Source: JAWKWH01 sp965204295
GTDB lineage: Bacteria; Pseudomonadota; Alphaproteobacteria; Rhizobiales; Rhizobiaceae
Assembly (NCBI GenBank): GCA_965204295.1
Contig: OZ241973.1
Coordinates: forward strand, 2,914,001-2,978,000
Direction: 5' to 3'
Length of the DNA stretch: 64,000 nucleotides
The notes below the pieces were generated by a model. The model saw only the letters and a program-made list of their open reading frames with translations, was not told the DNA's origin and made no database searches. This document shows positions 60,215 to 64,000 of this stretch, in pieces (the first letter of the stretch is position 1; each line of letters opens with the position of its first letter). Position numbers and translations under genes: made by a program.

Positions 60215-60717
60215 TAGATGTCTCCATTATCGAGTGAGTGCAGAAGAAGAAAACAGGCGGCGCCCGGCAGTTTCAGCGCTTCGGATGCGTCCACCCGCTC
60301 GGGTGTGTAATAGCCGGCTTCATGCAGGCAGTTGATCGTGCCGAGGAACCGGCCCGCGACGAATACCGGGACGTTGATGACGGACTCGCAGCCAAGCGAG
60401 CGAATGATCCCGAAATCCGGAAACACGTTCGCGATGTCGTCGATCGTGTTGGCGACGAATGTCCGCCTGGCGTTGATGACATGCCGGCTCCAGTCGTCCT
60501 CGCGGGCGGTCTTCTTTCCCGAGACCGGGTACGCATCCGGCATGTTCGAATAGATGCGGCAAGCTTCGCCGGCATTCCGGTCGAATGTCATCAGCGTGAA
60601 CAGTTTGTGGCCAACCAGTTCGGCCGCCAGTCCGCACAGCGCGGCAAAGGCGGTTTCCGGCTGGTTTTTCGGCGCGGCAAGCGCGGTGGCGAACGCGATT
60701 TGATCGGACTTACGCAT
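60214..60717 (-). CDS. GAF-domain protein
   Basis: 167 residues from the ATG at 60717; an ATG 11 codons upstream (MNSDMNYPGN...) is the alternative. The whole protein is a single GAF-type small-molecule sensor domain: HKLFTLMTFDRNAGEACRIYS, the central DDIANVFPDFGIIRSLGCESVINVPVF and RFLGTINCLHEAGYY follow the usual strand order. It has no output domain, so it may bind the substrate or act with a partner. It overlaps the upstream ATPase gene by 8 nt and the hyuA start by 1 nt, so it is tightly built into the operon. Confidence 0.8.
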   Translation of the reverse strand: MRKSDQIAFATALAAPKNQPETAFAALCGLAAELVGHKLFTLMTFDRNAGEACRIYSNMPDAYPVSGKKTAREDDWSRHVINARRTFVANTIDDIANVFPDFGIIRSLGCESVINVPVFVAGRFLGTINCLHEAGYYTPERVDASEALKLPGAACFLLLHSLDNGDI

Positions 60718-61516
60718 GGGATTTCCGGGATAGTTCATGTCGGAGTTCAACTTCGTCGGCTCCGACCACCGGGACGGCGGAGATCAGGTTTCTGGTGTAT
60801 TCGGCTGACGGTCCGGCGAAGAGCGTTGCCGTGTCGTCAAGCTCGATCAGCCGGCCCTTTTCGAAAACCGCGACGCGTTCCGCGATGTTTCGCACGACCG
60901 CCAGATCATGGGTGATGAAGATGTAGGTCAGATTGCGCTTCTCGCGCAGTTCGTGCAGCAGTTTCAGAACACGCGCCTGCACCAGCACGTCGAGCGCCGA
61001 GGTGGGTTCGTCGAGCACGACCAGATCGGATTCGCAGGCCAGCGCCCGCGCGATGGCGACACGCTGGCGTTGTCCGCCCGACAGAGCGGCGGGGGATCGT
61101 TCGGCGAATTCCGCGGGCAGCCCCACCTCCTTGAGAAGCCCGCCGACGCGTCCGGTGCGTCCGGCGCGGTCGCCGATGCCGTGAACGTCGAGCGCCAGCC
61201 GCAACGAGGCGCCAACGGAGCGTTTGGGATTGAGCGATGACAACGGGTTTTGCTGCACGAGCTGGATTGCGCGCCGGTGAGTGAGTTCGCGGCGCGCGGG
61301 CAGGGGAGAACCGCGATAGGCGATCGTCCCGCCGGTGGGTGGATAAATGCCGAGGATCATGTTTGCGATGGTGCTTTTGCCCGATCCCGACTCGCCGACG
61401 ATCGCCAGGCATTCGCCTGCGGCGACTTCAAAGGATACATCCCGCACCGCTTTGATTTCGCGATCGCCGAGACGGAAACTCCTGGAGACGTCGCGGACCG
61501 AGAGCAGCGAAGTCAT
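60710..61516 (-). CDS. peptide/opine-type ABC transporter ATPase (DppF-like)
   Basis: 268 residues. Walker A GESGSGKST, Q-loop LVQQNPLSSLNPKRSVG, signature LSGGQRQR and Walker B LVVLDEPTSALD, all in the DppF/OppF wording. It works with the DppD-like ATPase encoded 4 nt upstream (ATGA overlap) to power the dipeptide-type importer whose permeases follow further upstream. The typical DppF C-terminal cysteine cluster is not obvious. Substrate is probably the compound processed by HyuAB. Confidence 0.9.
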   Translation of the reverse strand: MTSLLSVRDVSRSFRLGDREIKAVRDVSFEVAAGECLAIVGESGSGKSTIANMILGIYPPTGGTIAYRGSPLPARRELTHRRAIQLVQQNPLSSLNPKRSVGASLRLALDVHGIGDRAGRTGRVGGLLKEVGLPAEFAERSPAALSGGQRQRVAIARALACESDLVVLDEPTSALDVLVQARVLKLLHELREKRNLTYIFITHDLAVVRNIAERVAVFEKGRLIELDDTATLFAGPSAEYTRNLISAVPVVGADEVELRHELSRKSHA

Positions 61517-62391
61517 GCCGTTGCCCCTGCGTCATGATCCGCCATGGGTTCTGAAAATGCTTCCGACGCCTCTTCCACATCGGCGACGCCGCCGCCGGTA
61601 ATTTTCGGTACGGCGGCCATGAGCGCCCGGGTGTAGGGGTGACGCGGTTCCGCAAACAGGGCCTTCGCGCCGCCCTTTTCGACGATCCGTCCCTTGTAGA
61701 TGACGTAGACCCGGTCGGCGAATTCGCGGACGACGCCCAGATTATGCGAAATGAACAATACCGACGTGCCATGTTCGGCGACCAGATCGTGCATCAGTTT
61801 CAAGGTCCGGGACTGCACGGTTGCGTCCAGCGCCGTGCCCGGTTCGTCGGCGATCAGCAGCGATGGCTCGTTTGCGAGCGCCATGGCGATCATCACGCGC
61901 TGGTTCATGCCGCCCGAAAGCTGGAAAGCATAGGAATCGAGCACACGGTCCGGCCCGGCGATCGAGACATCCAGAAGCGCGTCGGTCGCGATCGTGCGCG
62001 CCTCCTCGGCGGATACCGACGGCAGTGCGCGTTTCAGCACTTCATGGAACTGTGTGGCGATCGTGTAGACCGGATTGAGCGACGATGTCGGGTCCTGAAA
62101 GATCATCGACATTTTCGCGCCGCGCAGACCGTGGCGCGCCGCGGCGGACAATTCGTTCAGGTCGCCGCCCTCGAAATACAGTTCGCCTGCAATGCGCGCC
62201 GAGCGAAGCTCCTGCAGCAAACCGAGCACGATGCGGGCGATGACCGATTTGCCGGAACCGGATTCGCCGACCAGCGCCACGCGCTCGCCGCGTTCGATGT
62301 GAAGCGAAACGCCATGCAGAACTTCGACCGTGTCCGCATAACCCTTGAATGACAGACACAGGTCGCGGATATCCAGGGTCGGAGGGTTCAT
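61513..62391 (-). CDS. peptide-type ABC transporter ATPase (DppD-like)
   Basis: 292 residues from the ATG at 62391; the longer frame upstream lies in the permease gene. Walker A GESGSGKSV, signature LSGGMNQR, Walker B LLIADEPGTALD. The last 40 residues (AEPRHPYTRALMAAVP...) hold the DppD/OppD oligopeptide-transporter C-terminal motif. Overlaps both neighbours by 4 nt. Confidence 0.9.
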   Translation of the reverse strand: MNPPTLDIRDLCLSFKGYADTVEVLHGVSLHIERGERVALVGESGSGKSVIARIVLGLLQELRSARIAGELYFEGGDLNELSAAARHGLRGAKMSMIFQDPTSSLNPVYTIATQFHEVLKRALPSVSAEEARTIATDALLDVSIAGPDRVLDSYAFQLSGGMNQRVMIAMALANEPSLLIADEPGTALDATVQSRTLKLMHDLVAEHGTSVLFISHNLGVVREFADRVYVIYKGRIVEKGGAKALFAEPRHPYTRALMAAVPKITGGGVADVEEASEAFSEPMADHDAGATA

Positions 62392-63221
62392 CGGTCGGCT
62401 CCCAGGATTTCGCGCAGCGCGTCGCCGATCAGGTTGAATCCGAAAACCGCGATCAAAATCGCCAGCCCGGGAAAGACGGTGAGCCACCACGAGTCGGGAA
62501 GATATCTCGCGCCGTCGGCGACCATCGAACCGAGGTCCGGCGTCGGCGGCTGCACCCCCAGCCCGAGAAAGGAGAGCGATGAGGCGATGATGATGACGAA
62601 ACCGAGATCGAGCGTCATCTTGGTGATGACCGCGGGAACGCAGTTGGGCAGGATTTCACGGAAGATGACGTGCAGCTTCGATGCGCCGATGACTTCCGCC
62701 GCGAGGACGTAACCCTCTTCCTTCTCGGCGCGGGTGAGATTGTAGACGAGGCGGGTGTACCAGGGCCACCACATCGCCGTGACCGCCATCATGCCGTTGA
62801 GCAGGGTTGGCTCCAGCACGCCCATGATCGACATGGCGAGCACCAGCGGCGGGATCGACAGGAATACATCGGTAATGCGCATGAGAGCATATTCCGTCCA
62901 ACCGCCAAGATAACCGGCGGCGAGGCCAATGGTGACGCCGACCGGGACGGCGATGGCCAAAACGACGACGCCGAGAAGCAGCGAGATGCGGTAGGCGAAG
63001 ACAATGCGCGAGAACATGTCGCGACCGACCAGATCGGTGCCGAAAATATATGGCCATTCGGGCGCCTTGTTGAAATTGGTGAAATCGACGACGGCCCCCT
63101 TGTGTTCGGGGAAGGGCGCGATGAAATCGGCGAACAAGGCCGACAGCACGACGACCGCGACCAGGATAACGCCGAGCAGCGAAAGCGGATTTTGCAGCAA
63201 TATCGCGACGGTGCGCTTCAT
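62388..63221 (-). CDS. peptide-type ABC transporter permease (DppC-like)
   Basis: 277 residues from the ATG at 63221. N-terminal membrane helix (LSLLGVILVAVVVLSALFADFI), an OppC-like FGTDLVGRDMFSR motif, then five more helices and the EAA loop AAEVIGASKLHVIFREILPN that docks the ATPase; the end SFLGLGVQPPTPDLG is typical of DppC. Overlaps the DppB-like and DppD-like genes by 4 nt each. Confidence 0.92.
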   Translation of the reverse strand: MKRTVAILLQNPLSLLGVILVAVVVLSALFADFIAPFPEHKGAVVDFTNFNKAPEWPYIFGTDLVGRDMFSRIVFAYRISLLLGVVVLAIAVPVGVTIGLAAGYLGGWTEYALMRITDVFLSIPPLVLAMSIMGVLEPTLLNGMMAVTAMWWPWYTRLVYNLTRAEKEEGYVLAAEVIGASKLHVIFREILPNCVPAVITKMTLDLGFVIIIASSLSFLGLGVQPPTPDLGSMVADGARYLPDSWWLTVFPGLAILIAVFGFNLIGDALREILGADR

Positions 63222-64000
63222 GCCGGCCTCTGCGAATGGCGGATGCGCGGATTGATGAAAGCGATCAGCAAATCGACGATGACGTTCACGATCAGGAAGG
63301 TTGCCGAAATGATCAGGACAGTGCCGACGATGGCGTTCAGATCCTTGCGCAGGATGACGGCGACGCCGTAGCGCGACAGACCAGGCCATGCGAAAACCGC
63401 TTCGACCAGGAAGGCGTTGCCGAGCATGGCGGCGAAATCCAGGCCGATTATGGTCAGCGACCCGATCAGCGAAGGGCGGAACGCGAACCGGTTTGCAATG
63501 CGCCGGTCGGGAAAACCATAGGAACGAGCCATTTCAATGTAGGGTTTGTCATAGGTCTCGACCATATTGGCGCGAGTAAGGCGGGCGGCCTGACCGATAC
63601 CGGAGACCGCCAGCGCAAAGGCCGGCAGGACGATGTGCCAAGCAGCGTTGCCGAAGGCGCGAAATTCGCCCGCAAGCAATGTGTCGACCAGAAGAAATCC
63701 GGTTGTGGGTTCGATTGCATATATGTCCGAGATGCGGCCGGCGATCGGGAACAGCGGCAGAAAGAAAGCGAACAGCAACATCAGGATCACCGCCCAGACA
63801 AAGCTGGGGGCGGAGACGCCGAGCAGTGAGACAAGACGCACGGCGTTGTCGGGCCAGCGGCCTCTGTAACGGGCGGAAACGATGCCGAGCGGCAGGCCGA
63901 TGCCGATCATCATGATGCCGGCGGCAATGACGAGTTCGAGCGTTGCCGGCAGGAATTGTGCGATATCGACCGTTACCGGGCGGTTGGTGTAAAGCGAAAC
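63218..64000 (-). CDS. peptide-type ABC transporter permease (DppB-like), 5' end outside window
   Basis: Open to the right edge on the minus strand: 260 residues are visible starting VSLYTNRPVTVDIAQF, the periplasmic loop after the first DppB helix, and ending RIRHSQRPA. Helices and the EAA-type loop MVETYDKPYIEMARSYGFPDRRIANRFAFR are present. The N-terminal helix and presumably the binding protein gene lie beyond the window. It is the most upstream visible gene of the long hydantoinase operon. Confidence 0.92.
   Translation of the reverse strand, partial: VSLYTNRPVTVDIAQFLPATLELVIAAGIMMIGIGLPLGIVSARYRGRWPDNAVRLVSLLGVSAPSFVWAVILMLLFAFFLPLFPIAGRISDIYAIEPTTGFLLVDTLLAGEFRAFGNAAWHIVLPAFALAVSGIGQAARLTRANMVETYDKPYIEMARSYGFPDRRIANRFAFRPSLIGSLTIIGLDFAAMLGNAFLVEAVFAWPGLSRYGVAVILRKDLNAIVGTVLIISATFLIVNVIVDLLIAFINPRIRHSQRPA

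Noticed and set aside
1..64000. CRISPR arrays, rRNA or prophage genes
   Set aside because: No regularly spaced repeats, rRNA-like stretches or phage structural genes were seen anywhere on either strand.

Overview
The window is GC-rich, densely packed chromosomal DNA, most likely from an alphaproteobacterium. Pointers are a complete aglEFGAK alpha-glucoside operon of rhizobial/rhodobacterial type, CTTGAC-type promoters, an ilvB attenuator whose leader peptide appears to start at the transcription start, and the PhnW/PhnA/PhnY/PbfA phosphonate set. Species cannot be told from the sequence. Two AT-rich islands (about 20.4-21.4 kb and 46.8-48.4 kb) stand out as acquired DNA.

Layout. 1-4.2 kb: end of an ABC importer operon carrying a HyuA-like ATPase and a DUF917 protein. 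4.2-4.9 kb: decayed IS4-type transposase. 5.1-11.7 kb: agl operon (minus strand) with terminator and LacI-type operator. 11.8-12.1 kb: decayed IS5-type transposase. 12.4-14.3 kb: restriction-modification operon (58-aa protein, D12-class adenine methylase, NotI-like nuclease). 14.4-20.2 kb: branched-chain amino acid genes ilvBN and ilvC behind an attenuator, with a RecD-like helicase and pdxJ. 20.4-21.4 kb: AT-rich orphan secreted protein. 21.5-30.4 kb: phosphonate locus (LysR regulator, Na/Pi cotransporter, phnW, phnA, phnY, pbfA) ending in a broken 2-hydroxyacid dehydrogenase. 30.5-34.8 kb: MacB/LolD-like ABC efflux operon.

34.9-46.7 kb: the most interesting metabolic locus. It encodes a tungsten-type aldehyde:ferredoxin oxidoreductase, a molybdenum hydroxylase, a 6-hydroxynicotinate reductase homologue, an ApbE-like protein, two DUF1185 proteins, a MarR regulator, an enamidase and a FAH-family hydrolase/decarboxylase. 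Together they could take nicotinate (or a relative) through 6-hydroxynicotinate and tetrahydro-6-oxonicotinate to glutarate, with the aldehyde oxidase regenerating the reduced ferredoxin used by the ring reductase. A shared motif, TGTATnCTAA, lies upstream of the three transcription units tied to this pathway.

46.8-50.06 kb: second AT-rich island, a tandem pair of nearly identical secreted cysteine proteins running directly into an unusual OmpA-like/HNH nuclease fusion, closed off by an IS5-type transposase tail. 50.1-52.9 kb: CocE-type hydrolase and deoD. 52.9-64 kb: one long minus-strand operon for a dipeptide-type ABC importer, GAF protein, HyuA, two HyuB proteins, an Asp/Glu/hydantoin racemase-like protein and an M24 peptidase, probably for uptake and hydrolysis of a cyclic amide or peptide-like nitrogen source; it runs off the right edge.
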